35,093 bases of DNA, taken from the IMG/VR virus record IMGVR_UViG_3300024229_000018, positions 1-35,093 of that record; one strand, written 5' to 3'. Both the position numbers and the translations under genes were made by a program. The notes beneath the pieces were generated by a model. That model did no database searches and was not told the DNA's origin. It saw only the letters and a program-made list of their open reading frames with translations. Positions 1 through 9,734 of this stretch are shown here, piece after piece. The DNA is from a virus. Position 1 is the first letter of the stretch; the number at the start of each line of letters is the position of its first letter.

Positions 1-1106
1 TATTTCACCTAAAGTCATTTCTTGTACTTTGCCGATCAAAGCATTTTTTTGATTTGTTGGCAAATCAGATCTTTCCAGGAATTTTTCTATTGACCAATAC
101 TTAGCTCCTTTGTGTTCAATAGCTTTTGTCTTTCTTAATATTTCCCATTCTTCTGGAGAAATGTTGTATCTTTTCAATGCTTGTTGTCTAAGCTTTGGAA
201 GATCTTTAAAAGCTTTTGCAGAGTCTTTTGCGAGTTGTGAGAAATGCGCCATTCCAAAACCTTTTCGTAAAGCATCTGTCCAAGGAGAAAGCAATGAAGC
301 TCTCATAGTAGCATCAGCAGCTTTAGCTGCAAAATCAGCTCCAGTGATCTCTGTAAATCTATTTGCTGCTAATGCACGTGTTGTCCAGGCTTCTGCAACT
401 AATCCCATCTCAACTGCAAAAATTCGATCTTCTTTATTGGCTGGATTAAATTGACGAAGCGCTTCTTTAAATACTTTCATAGAAGGTATGCCATTTATCT
501 TTGCTGTCATTCTGGCAATCCAAGGATCATTTAATGACGATAAGAAAGCTCCACCTAATTGTGCTGCAACTAATAAACTCCTGGTCGTTCTTGAAAAATC
601 AGCAACAGTGGTCATAACTGCGTTATTAACTTTTCCAGAAGCCACATTCCAAATCGCATCTAACTGAGCTAATCGAACTTCATTAGCTCCATCTTTTTTT
701 GACATTGTTCTTAGGTATTCGTAACTTGCTTGCGGGTTTGGTCCTAAAACTTCCATCATCGCAATTTCATGACTCATATTTGAGAGATGATCATTCATTG
801 TTGTATATAGATCCGGACGACCATATTGATCATTAAGATCTAACCAATCATCTACATTTTTAAAAATTAACACTCTGTGTTCCTGGTGTCTGTTAGCCAT
901 CTTAGTTCCACCTCTGACTCCAGGCTCTAAGCTTGCTAATCCATCAGTAGTAATGTCATCATAGGCACGTTCAAGTAATATTCTTAATTCCAGGTTGTTC
1001 ATTGGAATACCAAGATGATTTATCATTCTGTCACGATCTAATTTAGATCCAAATTTGTCAACAAAATCTTCTTTAGATATTCTTTTTACTAACTTTGGAT
1101 CCCACC
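1..1106. repeat. Terminal overlap, copy A (diverged allele of 33988-35093)
   Basis: This stretch aligns without gaps to 33988-35093 at an offset of 33,987. By hand count there are about 56 substitutions. The first 126 bases and the last 127 bases are identical, and all differences lie between positions 127 and 979. Only about seven of the changes alter the encoded protein. Identical flanks of about 127 bases look like a k-mer overlap from a graph assembler that passed twice through a strain-variant bubble. I read this as the overlap of a circular assembly, not as a biological terminal repeat, whose copies would be identical. Confidence 0.9.
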
Positions 1107-1701
1107 AATGAGGAAACCAATTTTCTAATTTTCTAATACCGCCACCAGCACGATTAAAGCGCAGCCTGGCTTCATCAAAAACTCCAGAAATCTGTTCAGC
1201 AAACTCTTTAGCAATTTTGTTACCAGTATCAACTCCTTCTATTTCACGAACCACATCTCTCATGCCAGCTATATCCTGGCGAAATCCAAGCGTTTTTGTG
1301 CGAAACTGCTCCATAGCTCTTGCTATCTTGCTGTGAAATTGTCCAAGTATTGCTTTTGCTCTATAGTTAATATTTGACTCGCTTAATATGTCGTCTATGT
1401 CTTTAGTTAAAATAGACACAACACCGCGTTTGAAACCTTTTGGATGAGCTTGAGCAGCATCTATAGCTTCTTTTATCTTTATAACTTGTAGTGCTTTTTG
1501 TCTGCGCTGTAATTTAAGCTGAGTCATTTTTGCTTCAATAGCATCTGTTTGTGCCATTCTTTTTGCTGCTGCTGGATCTTTACCTTCCAGGATATGACGT
1601 TCAGTAAAACCAGTGACAGCATCTTTAAGATCTAAAGCCATTTGATCTGACACTAATCTTGCTGCAACTCCATCATCAATACATTGAATTAAACTAGGCA
1701 T
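1..1701 (-). CDS. Internal virion/ejection protein, N-terminal 567 residues (continues at 33987 on the circle)
   Basis: An open frame starts at ATG 1701 and runs without a stop off the left end of the window. Joined across the circular junction to 33987-33268 it gives exactly 807 codons, that is 806 residues. The ATG shares one base with the stop of the upstream gene (TAATG), so translation is probably coupled. The N-terminal third is charged and helical, followed by a Trp-rich motif, ENWFPHWWDPK, near residues 190-200. Its place, last in the row of large proteins after tail tubular protein B and just before the tail fibre, matches the T7 gp16 position, so I infer a DNA-ejection protein. No transglycosylase motif was recognised. 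It is absent from simple ORF lists because no stop codon lies inside the window. Confidence 0.75.
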   Translation of the reverse strand, partial: MPSLIQCIDDGVAARLVSDQMALDLKDAVTGFTERHILEGKDPAAAKRMAQTDAIEAKMTQLKLQRRQKALQVIKIKEAIDAAQAHPKGFKRGVVSILTKDIDDILSESNINYRAKAILGQFHSKIARAMEQFRTKTLGFRQDIAGMRDVVREIEGVDTGNKIAKEFAEQISGVFDEARLRFNRAGGGIRKLENWFPHWWDPKLVKRISKEDFVDKFGSKLDRDRMINHLGIPMNNLELRILLERAYDDITTDGLASLEPGVRGGTKMANRHQEHRVLIFKNVDDWLDLNDQYGRPDLYTTMNDHLSNMSHEIAMMEVLGPNPQASYEYLRTMSKKDGANEVRLAQLDAIWNVASGKVNNAVMTTVADFSRTTRSLLVAAQLGGAFLSSLNDPWIARMTAKINGIPSMKVFKEALRQFNPANKEDRIFAVEMGLVAEAWTTRALAANRFTEITGADFAAKAADATMRASLLSPWTDALRKGFGMAHFSQLAKDSAKAFKDLPKLRQQALKRYNISPEEWEILRKTKAIEHKGAKYWSIEKFLERSDLPTNQKNALIGKVQEMTLGEI

Positions 1702-4700
1702 TAAGATCCTCCCATACAAGTAAACAGATCATTAACAACTTTTTCGTCTTGATCTATATCATTGAAAATTTTTCTTGCTCCCTCAATCTCCACTATTTCT
1801 TCACCAAATCCATCTACTCTTGAGTAAGGCACTTGGAAATCACCACCAAACTGATCAACAATTCGCTGTGCTTCTATAATTTCACTATCTATCATCTTTG
1901 CCATTTCTGGATCATTTAAATAGATACGTTCTGTAGCACCAGGTATAATAGATTTAGAGGTAGAATTTATGTTTAATGATTCAGACGTAGTCGATTGGTT
2001 TAACTGGGAAGGCTTTCCGGCAGTTGTCGTAGCTCCACCAGATGGATCTATAGCAGCATTTACCATTGACGATCCAGATCTTCCAGGAGTTTGGGAGCCT
2101 GTTTCACCTCTTGATGTTATGGAATCTGGCAAAAAACTCTCTAAAGCTGTGTTCCAGGAAGTCTTTGAAAACTGGCTGGCTCGCGAATAAAGCTTATCTT
2201 GTTCTTTATTTAATCTATTAAATTCTGCTTGATTTTTTGGTGGTATGACTCCATCTTCGAGTAAGTCTTTTTGTTTGTCATAAATATTGTGTCCACTATT
2301 TTCTCTTGAAGGCACGTCAAAATCAGATATAAATTTCTTCATATCCTCTGTAAAAAGATCATCTACAAAATCTTTGCCTTCTTTAGCTGCTAATAAGTGT
2401 GGCTCCCACATTTGAATTTCACCTATTTGACCATTCTTAAAGCGAACTATTAATTTATGGTCAAAATATCCAGCACCATTCATTATGAATCCTTCATCAA
2501 GAACCTCATATTTATCACTTATTCTTTTAATTATTTTGGCAGTATCAGAATAATTTTTGAGTGCAAAACCCATTCTTATAACATCAGTTAGTCGTCCAGT
2601 TTTTCCTTTGTATTTATCCTTAACCTTGTTTTTAACTTTTTTTAATTCTTTAATTCCTGGACTTAAAAATAAACCATCATCTCCAAGATCTTTAGCAATT
2701 TCTTTTCCAATTTTTTCAAATTGTTTTTGCAGAGGTTTTGCTTTTTTATGATATTCCGCAACATTTAAATTTGCTTTTAATTGTTTGCTTCTGAATTCTA
2801 ATTCAGCTTTAGCAATACTTTTATCATCAAGATCTTGCAGCTTAACTGGTTTGCCAATCTCTGGCTTTGTGATTACTTCTGGTTCTATACCGCCATCTTT
2901 AATTGCTTGCTTAACTGCTTTAACAATTCCTTTAGTAGAGTTTTGTAAGGATTCACCAGCTTTAAGTTTTGCTGCTGCTTCATTTATTGCATCAGATACT
3001 GGTCCTTTATTGTTAGCCAGGGCAGTTAAAGTTGCCAGGGAGTTTTCATCACTCGATAAACGCTGAAGGTTTTTAGCACGATCTAAAACATTACCACCGC
3101 CACTGATCCTATTCTCCTGATCAGTTAAAGTTTTAAATACAGCTCTATCTTTTTTTAGCCTACTAACAGCGTTATCAATTACTTTAGCTCTTTCAACAAT
3201 AAGTGATTCACTAAACTCCACACCACCAAACAGATCATCAGTCTTAACTTTAGTAAAGCCAGCTGCATTCATATCGCTGATCATTGATCTAGCCTGGACT
3301 AAATTTGCTGGTTTAGCTTTTGCCAGGGCACGAATAGCTGCTGCCTGGTTAGCGCCACCTTCAATAAGATCTCCAACTAAAGCTCCAAATCTTTCTGGAA
3401 TAGTTTTATCAATCATTAATCTAAATGATTCATCGTCTAATTTAGATAGGCCTCTACCTTGCATAACAAGTGCTTGATTTGGCGGTAGATTGTCAATAAT
3501 TGATCTACCCTCTGGCCCAGCATCCCTAAGTATTTTTGCAGCATCTATGGCTGATCCTGTGCCTTGTCCAATATTAATTGCAGCAGCTTGTTCTCTTACC
3601 ATTTGAGGAGTGGAGCCATCTACTTCTCTTAATACAAAAGCATTGATACTTATATCGTCAGCACCTTCAGCTGCTAGTCTTTTTGCAAGTCCAAGTCTTT
3701 GATGCCCATCCGCAATAAACTTAACTCCATCTGCTCGTTCCCAAACAATAACTGTATTAGCTGCAATAGGATCCCAATCTTTAACACCTTTTAAAGCATC
3801 ACTTACTCCTTGAGCATCACCATCAGCTTTAAATTGAAATGTAGCAGCATCAACTTGAATATCATTTGGATTTAATTGTTGAATATCTCCTCTTGAAACT
3901 AATCCTTCAATATCTGAATCTCCAGGTAAACGACCTTCATCTAAAGCCTTTTGTATAACTTCCATTGGCTTGTATTGAGATTCTAAAAATTCTCCTGGTC
4001 CAGCTCTACCACTAGAATACATATCAACAAAACTATCTAAAATATCAGCTTCTGTTGTCTTTCCCTGGGCCCTTAATTTTCTTGCAGCACTTGCTGCTTC
4101 AATGACATCTACAGTAACAGATCCACCAGCTCTAATAACACCAGCAAAACCACCAACAGTTAATACTGTAATTGCAGCATCTTTTAAACTGTATGGACTT
4201 TCTAGTCTTGATTTCCAATCCATTACTTTAGGCTGAATTAATGCTTCAGCGCCCATAGCAATTCCAGCTTCAGTAAAGAAAGCTTTTAATGCGTTTGCTG
4301 TTTTAGTACCGCCAGTAATTTTTCCAGTACCTAAAAATAAAGAAGCAAGAATTATTGGATCTTGAAAGGCACCTACAACTGTTCCAGCTATCTCTCCAGC
4401 TACACCGCCCCAGGTACGATTACCTGTTACTTGCTCCATGTTTTCACGAATCTTTTGAGCTTCAGACTGAACCGATACCATCATCTGATCGTAGGTTAAT
4501 AATCCAAGTTCTGGATGTTTTTTCTGTAATTCTAGTATTTCAAAAGTGCGATCCCTATATTCTTTTTTATCGTTTTCAAAACTATCAAGAATGCGCTCAT
4601 TCGTTATATCATAAGTATTGACAGCATTAGGATCATAGCTTGGATCATCAAGCGTTCTTAATTTTTGCAGCTGCTCTTTAATTGGATCCCCTATAACTCC

Positions 4701-4856
4701 TTTCTCAGAGCCAGACATCCACTCATATTTAAAGTTTTCTAAACTAGCATTAAAGTTATCTCTATAAGTCGTTTCCGGTCCCAGCTCTTCAATTGTGGGC
4801 CCAAATAGGTTTACCTTATCGTAAAAGTCCTGGGTACCGGAATTAAAAGCGCTCAT
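1701..4856 (-). CDS. Giant virion protein (1051 aa) with ParB-like and RelA/SpoT-like domains
   Basis: This is probably an internal (ejected) virion protein, judged by its place between two other large proteins behind the tail tubular genes. Residues 150-245 contain Gly/Ala-rich hydrophobic stretches that could contact membrane. Residues 325-445 resemble a ParB-like nuclease fold, with the hallmark DGHQR at 383-387 and a following Asn/Gly-rich segment (INIGQGTG). Residues 750-860 resemble a RelA/SpoT-type nucleotidyltransferase: TDVIR near 757, GYFDHKL at 796-802, EIQMWEP at 813-819, then HNIYD. The last 150 residues are Ser/Thr-rich and low in complexity. Start and stop overlap both neighbours by one base (TAATG). 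Domain calls rest on motif reading only. The fusion recalls the polyvalent proteins described for phages and conjugative elements. Confidence 0.7.
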   Translation of the reverse strand: MSAFNSGTQDFYDKVNLFGPTIEELGPETTYRDNFNASLENFKYEWMSGSEKGVIGDPIKEQLQKLRTLDDPSYDPNAVNTYDITNERILDSFENDKKEYRDRTFEILELQKKHPELGLLTYDQMMVSVQSEAQKIRENMEQVTGNRTWGGVAGEIAGTVVGAFQDPIILASLFLGTGKITGGTKTANALKAFFTEAGIAMGAEALIQPKVMDWKSRLESPYSLKDAAITVLTVGGFAGVIRAGGSVTVDVIEAASAARKLRAQGKTTEADILDSFVDMYSSGRAGPGEFLESQYKPMEVIQKALDEGRLPGDSDIEGLVSRGDIQQLNPNDIQVDAATFQFKADGDAQGVSDALKGVKDWDPIAANTVIVWERADGVKFIADGHQRLGLAKRLAAEGADDISINAFVLREVDGSTPQMVREQAAAINIGQGTGSAIDAAKILRDAGPEGRSIIDNLPPNQALVMQGRGLSKLDDESFRLMIDKTIPERFGALVGDLIEGGANQAAAIRALAKAKPANLVQARSMISDMNAAGFTKVKTDDLFGGVEFSESLIVERAKVIDNAVSRLKKDRAVFKTLTDQENRISGGGNVLDRAKNLQRLSSDENSLATLTALANNKGPVSDAINEAAAKLKAGESLQNSTKGIVKAVKQAIKDGGIEPEVITKPEIGKPVKLQDLDDKSIAKAELEFRSKQLKANLNVAEYHKKAKPLQKQFEKIGKEIAKDLGDDGLFLSPGIKELKKVKNKVKDKYKGKTGRLTDVIRMGFALKNYSDTAKIIKRISDKYEVLDEGFIMNGAGYFDHKLIVRFKNGQIGEIQMWEPHLLAAKEGKDFVDDLFTEDMKKFISDFDVPSRENSGHNIYDKQKDLLEDGVIPPKNQAEFNRLNKEQDKLYSRASQFSKTSWNTALESFLPDSITSRGETGSQTPGRSGSSMVNAAIDPSGGATTTAGKPSQLNQSTTSESLNINSTSKSIIPGATERIYLNDPEMAKMIDSEIIEAQRIVDQFGGDFQVPYSRVDGFGEEIVEIEGARKIFNDIDQDEKVVNDLFTCMGGS

Positions 4857-7048
4857 TAATATGTTTCCGGTAAGCCAGCGCGTAAAAAGTATTTAAACTC
4901 AAATGGTTCGCCATTTGGTTTTCTTAAAATTTCTAAATCACTTTCTCCATATTGGATAATGTAAACACCCTCGCCATATGGAGGTACGTTTACTAATTTT
5001 TCATTTTTTATAAGATCTAAAACTTCTTCATCAGTGTAGCCAATAGCAGCAGTTTCAGTACCATTTGCTTTAGCATGAGCTTTAATATCATCAAGTTGCA
5101 GATCTTTTAATCTATCGCTAAAGTTTCCAGCAGTTATTTCTGGACTAGGAGGAATAATGCTATAAGGAACCCTTCCGCCAGGCATAGATCCCATGTCTAT
5201 AATGCCACCCATTATTTGTTTTACAATTGTTTCTACATCTTGTCCTACCGCAGTTCCAGTTTGTGGTTCTGTCATATACGCTGCTGTAGCTGCTTCTATA
5301 ACTGCGCCTTTATATGTAGGATTGTTATTTAAAACATCACCCATAACTCCAGTAATTGCTTCATGTAAACCTGTTGGTTTTTCTACAACTCCTAACCTTA
5401 TAAGATCCATGCCTTCTAAAATTTTAAAAGCCAGCGTTGGGTTATCGTTTAATACAAGCTCACCAACCATAGTGTATTCAACAGCATTCTTGTCAAACAA
5501 TTGCTCCATTACTTTAGAAGCACCATCTCCAAGTCCATCAACTAAATTTGTCATAGTTTTTACTTTTGATACTAATGGGACTTCTGCACTGTCCATATAA
5601 CTAATTAAAGATTTTGCTTCTATATCTGTAAAAGGAGAAAGCTCCATATCGTAATGAGCTTCAACTACTTGATGTAATTGCATACGTTGTTCGTAAAATT
5701 CAGCACTATTAAATTGTGGATCTGAAAAATCAATTTGTGGAAGATCTGAAATAACACCTTGCTCAAAAGCTAAATTCATTGCATTGCCTTTGTTAATCTC
5801 CGACATAGTGTAGTCATGAGTTGCTTCCATGCGTTCTAATAATCTTGTTGTGCCAGGAGGTAAGTTTTTATGCTTTTTTAAATCGTTAATCATTTGCTCT
5901 TGCTCTATGGGCGAGCGATCAACAAAACTAATTCCATCTTCATTTGGTGTATCAATCATTTGTCTTGTAATTATTAGTTCTAACTCTAGCTCTTCAGCAA
6001 CATCCATGTCACCATTTAATTGAGCAGCTAAAGCTAAATCCTCAATACCATCTGGAATTTGATTGTTCTTTAAAGCATAAATTGCTTTTTTAGCCTGTCT
6101 TTTAATCTCTTTTGTTTTTGCAGCTTGTTGCGCTTTAAAAGCAGCATTAGCTCTTGACTGATCACTGCGATCCCTGGAAATTAAAGTTTCCATTGCGGAA
6201 ATAATTTTTCTTTTAGTTTCTGGAAGTATGCTTACTTCGTCGCCATTTTCGTCAACTAGCTGATCTGTGTATTCACTAAAAGCATCTAAAGCATTTTCTG
6301 CTGCTTCAATACCATTAGCGTCTAATTCTCTTTTAAACTCTCCTAGGATTAATTCAAAATCAGCTGCTTCACTTAGCTTGCTCATTGTTTCATCTAAATA
6401 AGCTTGATTAACTCCAGGTAAGTTAGCTTCTATACCAGCCTCAATAGCTGTGCGAATTTGATTTATCTGATCATCTGATCCTTCAATATCTCCCTGGGCA
6501 GCCATTTGCAGAGCTGCTTCCATTCCAACGTCAACACCTTTTTGTATAGTAGCAACTTGGTTTTGTTGCTCCATCTTCATAAAATCTTGACCAATTTTTA
6601 TTGTTCCATTACTAATGGCAGTATTAAGATCAGCTTCAGCAAGAGCATATAAACTTGAATCTACTTTTGACAACATCCCTTTTTTATAGCCAGCTGCTTT
6701 TTCAGTAAAGGCAGCAACATCAAAAGGGTTTTCCATTTTTAACCTGGAGATGTTTTCATTAATATCTACTTTGATTGCAGCAGCATGAGAAAGTTGAGCG
6801 CCTTTGTTAAATGCCCTAGATCTAATTGTTGAATTATCACTAAGATCTAAACCGCCAATCTTGCCACTTGCAGCTAATTGTCCAGCTTGCTCTCCTTCAA
6901 ATGCAGCTTGTTTAGCTTCTCGATCAAACTGTCTGTCAGAAAATGAGCGCAGACGTTCAGCCAGGGACTGTAAATTATTAGCTTCTGCTTTTGATGTTGG
7001 AACTGCCTGGGCAGCTTCAGATCTTTGGTATCTTGTTATTTCAGCCAT
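4856..7048 (-). CDS. Internal virion protein, 730 aa (T7 gp15 position)
   Basis: A large, mostly helical, acidic protein rich in Ala, Glu and Gln, with long amphipathic stretches and no signal peptide or transmembrane segment. It lies directly after the gp14-like gene (one-base gap, TAA-T-ATG) and overlaps the 1051-residue gene by one base. In T7-like virions this slot encodes the internal core protein that is ejected to help carry DNA across the periplasm. Similarity in sequence is not obvious to me, so the role is inferred from length, composition and gene order. It could equally be described as a hypothetical structural protein. Confidence 0.6.
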   Translation of the reverse strand: MAEITRYQRSEAAQAVPTSKAEANNLQSLAERLRSFSDRQFDREAKQAAFEGEQAGQLAASGKIGGLDLSDNSTIRSRAFNKGAQLSHAAAIKVDINENISRLKMENPFDVAAFTEKAAGYKKGMLSKVDSSLYALAEADLNTAISNGTIKIGQDFMKMEQQNQVATIQKGVDVGMEAALQMAAQGDIEGSDDQINQIRTAIEAGIEANLPGVNQAYLDETMSKLSEAADFELILGEFKRELDANGIEAAENALDAFSEYTDQLVDENGDEVSILPETKRKIISAMETLISRDRSDQSRANAAFKAQQAAKTKEIKRQAKKAIYALKNNQIPDGIEDLALAAQLNGDMDVAEELELELIITRQMIDTPNEDGISFVDRSPIEQEQMINDLKKHKNLPPGTTRLLERMEATHDYTMSEINKGNAMNLAFEQGVISDLPQIDFSDPQFNSAEFYEQRMQLHQVVEAHYDMELSPFTDIEAKSLISYMDSAEVPLVSKVKTMTNLVDGLGDGASKVMEQLFDKNAVEYTMVGELVLNDNPTLAFKILEGMDLIRLGVVEKPTGLHEAITGVMGDVLNNNPTYKGAVIEAATAAYMTEPQTGTAVGQDVETIVKQIMGGIIDMGSMPGGRVPYSIIPPSPEITAGNFSDRLKDLQLDDIKAHAKANGTETAAIGYTDEEVLDLIKNEKLVNVPPYGEGVYIIQYGESDLEILRKPNGEPFEFKYFLRAGLPETY

Positions 7049-7049
7049 A

Positions 7050-7436
7050 TTATCCTATGTCCATTGAATTCTGAGCAGCATTCAATAAAGTATTGCCAGC
7101 ACTTTGATAACCATAACGCCTGGCAGCTTTTCCTTCTTCTAATAATGATTGACGTTTCATAGCCAGGTTAGCTGCTCCCATATCTTGATCATATTCAAAT
7201 GTTTCTACATCTTGATTCATTAAATTAAGTGAAGATCCTTGAAATGCTGCAACATTTTGAGCACCTCTAACAGCATTCTGAGTAGCTAATGCAGCCACTA
7301 ATCGTTTCTTTCTTTGGATCTCTTTATCCTTTGCTGCAAATGTTTCTCTGTCAGCATCTCTCTCATAAGCTTGTTGTTTAGCTCGACCAGCTTGAATACT
7401 CGCACCAGCACTAGCTATTGCCAATAACATTCCCAT
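7050..7436 (-). CDS. Internal virion protein, gp14-like (128 aa)
   Basis: The start at 7436 is chosen because its ATG shares a base with the stop of the tail tubular B gene (TAATG). A longer in-frame start at 7523 would overlap that gene by 88 bases and add a non-typical leader. The protein begins with a short hydrophobic Ala/Gly segment (MGMLLAIASAGASI) and continues as an Ala/Arg/Gln-rich amphipathic helix with the pattern AKQQAYERDADRE. This layout is typical of T7 gp14-type internal virion proteins, which are ejected and insert in the outer membrane. It ends one base before the 730-residue gene. Confidence 0.7.
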   Translation of the reverse strand: MGMLLAIASAGASIQAGRAKQQAYERDADRETFAAKDKEIQRKKRLVAALATQNAVRGAQNVAAFQGSSLNLMNQDVETFEYDQDMGAANLAMKRQSLLEEGKAARRYGYQSAGNTLLNAAQNSMDIG

Positions 7437-9118
7437 TACGCTTCTACCTCTATTGCTAATCCGAGCACTGTCATTGGTGTCGGATCTGTTTGGGTGATCG
7501 TGACCTGGGCCAGCTCTGTCCACCCTAATAAATACATTTCTTTCAGCCCTGTGTAAGCTGTTGGTGCGCTATCTAAAGACAAACCAAAGTTACGATCTAT
7601 AAACCGATCTCCATTAATACTTATGCCTAAAGATTCATAAACATTAGGCACAACTTTAACAATTCGTTTTTTCCTGGTCAGTGTTGGCCCATCCTGGAAG
7701 TCCATGTTGATCGGCATTGTTGTAACTGTCGTTGTGTAGTCCAGGCCAACTTCGACATTCGTTGCTGTTTCTGCCAGGGTAATTGATCCAGAACCTGGAG
7801 TAGCGTTTGCTCTAACTTCTCCATCTGCTCTAACGCGAGATTCTTGGCCATTTAGATGAGCTAATCCAGTAACTGCTGTGCCTGGTGATCCTAATACTAC
7901 TGTTTTGTTTGCGTCAGTATAAGTTGAGGAATCGAGTTGCTCCAGGAACCTAACTACTGATCCATTAATTGTTCTTTTAACTACAAAGTAAACATCGTCG
8001 ACTACAACTGCTACTGATTCAATTTCTCCAGATGTAGTCCATTTAGTCCAGCCACTAACTTCTTGAGATCTTAACGTGTTGTAAACACCTACTGTGCCAT
8101 CGCCATTAACGAAATAGACGTAGTTTGCATCATCATTAGCAGTACCCTTTAATACGTCCATATCGACCGGAGCATTAAGCAAATGCGAAGCCAATAATGA
8201 AACAGTGCCAGCTGTATATGAATCTTCATTGTAGGAAAATAAAAACTCTCTGACTGATTTACCTGTGCGATCTACAAAGATAACAGCACCATCAATATTT
8301 TTAGGCGGTACTGCTCCAGATCCAAATAATGTTTCTCTTCTTACTGCACTTTTTGATGGGGTAATAGGAGAGTCTTGCATAGAGAACTCACCACCAGTTG
8401 TAAAGATTTGTAAATGTCGTCCAGAATAAACAGCTGTAATAGCGTTGACTTGATCTGTATCTAATGTGACATCGATTCCTTCATCATCTAAAGAAGTGCC
8501 AACATCAAAATTAAAGAAATCATTTGTTTTAGATCCCCATAAAGTTTGAGGGCGGGAGAGTGATCCACCAAACCATAAACGTCCCTGGAAGAATGTAGCA
8601 CTTTTTGGCCAGCCTTTTGCATTAGACCAGACATCTACATTGCCAGATCCATAATTAAACTGCGGAATATTACTTAAACTAATTGTTGATAGTGTCCAGG
8701 AAGTATGTGATCCACCTCTGACTAATTTTCTTGGCGCATGATCTTTATGGACCAGGATCATTGTGTCCGCTGATTGTGTCCAGGATAATTCAAATAACTG
8801 AGCAGTTGTGTAAGGTGTTGTGACATTTGCCTGGTGAACACCATCTTTATAAACTGCAACACTTAAATTAGTAAACACCATTAAATAAGTTTGCTCTACG
8901 TTAAAAGCAAAAGAAGCTAACCTGGCTTTATTGTTAGACGCTGTATTAGCAATATATTTTAATCCTGGACGACGTTTTATACCGCCTTGTGGCATTGTTA
9001 CTACGTTTTCAGCTACTTCAGCTCCCTGGTAGAAATGTTTTATATCTGTCCTGGACGCGAGTCGAGGATCTAGTACACCAGAAACAAAAGAAGTTTGCAG
9101 CGTAATAACTTTTGCCAT
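7436..9118 (-). CDS. Tail tubular protein B (gp12-like, 560 aa)
   Basis: This protein forms the nozzle of the short tail. The N-terminus is diagnostic for the family: an opening SFVSGVLDPRLASRTD followed by a VTMPQGGIKRRPGLKYI motif near residues 40-57, where the conserved GG.RRRPG-type segment sits. The rest is beta-rich, as expected of the propeller domain. The length is shorter than T7 gp12 (about 790 residues) but common in smaller podoviruses. It overlaps tail tubular A by one base at its start and the gp14-like gene by one base at its end, so the three are likely translated as a coupled set. Confidence 0.9.
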   Translation of the reverse strand: MAKVITLQTSFVSGVLDPRLASRTDIKHFYQGAEVAENVVTMPQGGIKRRPGLKYIANTASNNKARLASFAFNVEQTYLMVFTNLSVAVYKDGVHQANVTTPYTTAQLFELSWTQSADTMILVHKDHAPRKLVRGGSHTSWTLSTISLSNIPQFNYGSGNVDVWSNAKGWPKSATFFQGRLWFGGSLSRPQTLWGSKTNDFFNFDVGTSLDDEGIDVTLDTDQVNAITAVYSGRHLQIFTTGGEFSMQDSPITPSKSAVRRETLFGSGAVPPKNIDGAVIFVDRTGKSVREFLFSYNEDSYTAGTVSLLASHLLNAPVDMDVLKGTANDDANYVYFVNGDGTVGVYNTLRSQEVSGWTKWTTSGEIESVAVVVDDVYFVVKRTINGSVVRFLEQLDSSTYTDANKTVVLGSPGTAVTGLAHLNGQESRVRADGEVRANATPGSGSITLAETATNVEVGLDYTTTVTTMPINMDFQDGPTLTRKKRIVKVVPNVYESLGISINGDRFIDRNFGLSLDSAPTAYTGLKEMYLLGWTELAQVTITQTDPTPMTVLGLAIEVEA

Positions 9119-9669
9119 TACTGTCTAGCCTCAATAAATGGAGAATGGACAATAGCTTTCGTCGGCCTTGATTGTGAATCTGTGAACCTGGCTCTTCTTA
9201 GGTTGTAGTCAAACATGCGACGATACTCTTCAGCTTTGTTAGAGTTGTCAGTGATCGCAATAGCAAAAACTGAAGCAAGAAGGTACTCTAATATTCTTTG
9301 AAAGTATGCGGGCATTTCTGCTTCTGGTGCTTTATAAACATAATCCAGATCAACAGTTTGTGAATTTGTGTACAGCTTATCCTCAAAGATCTCATAGTCC
9401 ATGTTTGGATGAATTGTCGTTGCAATAATATAATCAGCGGGTAACTGGTAAGCATAATCCCAGGTATTAACTGGTTTAGCTGTCAGCTGCGCTAATGTGA
9501 CTTTAGCTGAAGCAAATCTCCAGCGATGTTGTGATAACAGATCTTCATAAGTTGTTTCGTATAAAGCATCTGCAATGTTGGCTCCGGCTCCACCATCTGT
9601 GAAACTAGCGATTGAGCCATGGCCTATCAAATTTAATGCGTTAGAACATATCTCAATTGATGTTGCCAT
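9118..9669 (-). CDS. Tail tubular protein A (gp11-like, 183 aa)
   Basis: This is the adaptor between portal and nozzle. The sequence shows the family signature: an N-terminal ICSNALNLIGHGSI segment, LSQHRWRFASAK near residues 44-55, a YAYQLPADYI motif near 73-82 and a helical C-terminal half. Its length is close to the T7 gp11 family (about 190 residues). It follows the capsid gene after a 65-base gap that holds a terminator-like hairpin, and its stop overlaps the start of tail tubular B. No separate promoter is evident, so expression probably comes from read-through. Confidence 0.9.
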   Translation of the reverse strand: MATSIEICSNALNLIGHGSIASFTDGGAGANIADALYETTYEDLLSQHRWRFASAKVTLAQLTAKPVNTWDYAYQLPADYIIATTIHPNMDYEIFEDKLYTNSQTVDLDYVYKAPEAEMPAYFQRILEYLLASVFAIAITDNSNKAEEYRRMFDYNLRRARFTDSQSRPTKAIVHSPFIEARQ

Positions 9670-9680
9670 AATATTTCCTT

Positions 9681-9716
9681 AAAAAAAATGGCAGTACCCC
9701 TATATGAGATACCACC
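9681..9716 (-). terminator. Intrinsic terminator after the capsid gene
   Basis: Read on the minus strand, a seven-pair stem (GGTGGTA with TACTGCC, two G-U pairs) closes a 13-base loop and is followed after one base by a run of eight T. It sits just past the capsid stop codon and before tail tubular A. T7 has its terminator in the same place, after gene 10. The wobble pairs suggest partial termination, letting some transcripts continue into the tail genes. Confidence 0.6.
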
Positions 9717-9734
9717 ATTCAAGTTACAACTTAA

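Noticed and set aside
1-1106. Direct terminal repeat of a linear podovirus genome (1.1 kb at both ends)
   Set aside because: True terminal repeats are copied from each other and identical. Here there is about 5% divergence with identical flanks of k-mer length, which fits a strain bubble in a circular assembly.
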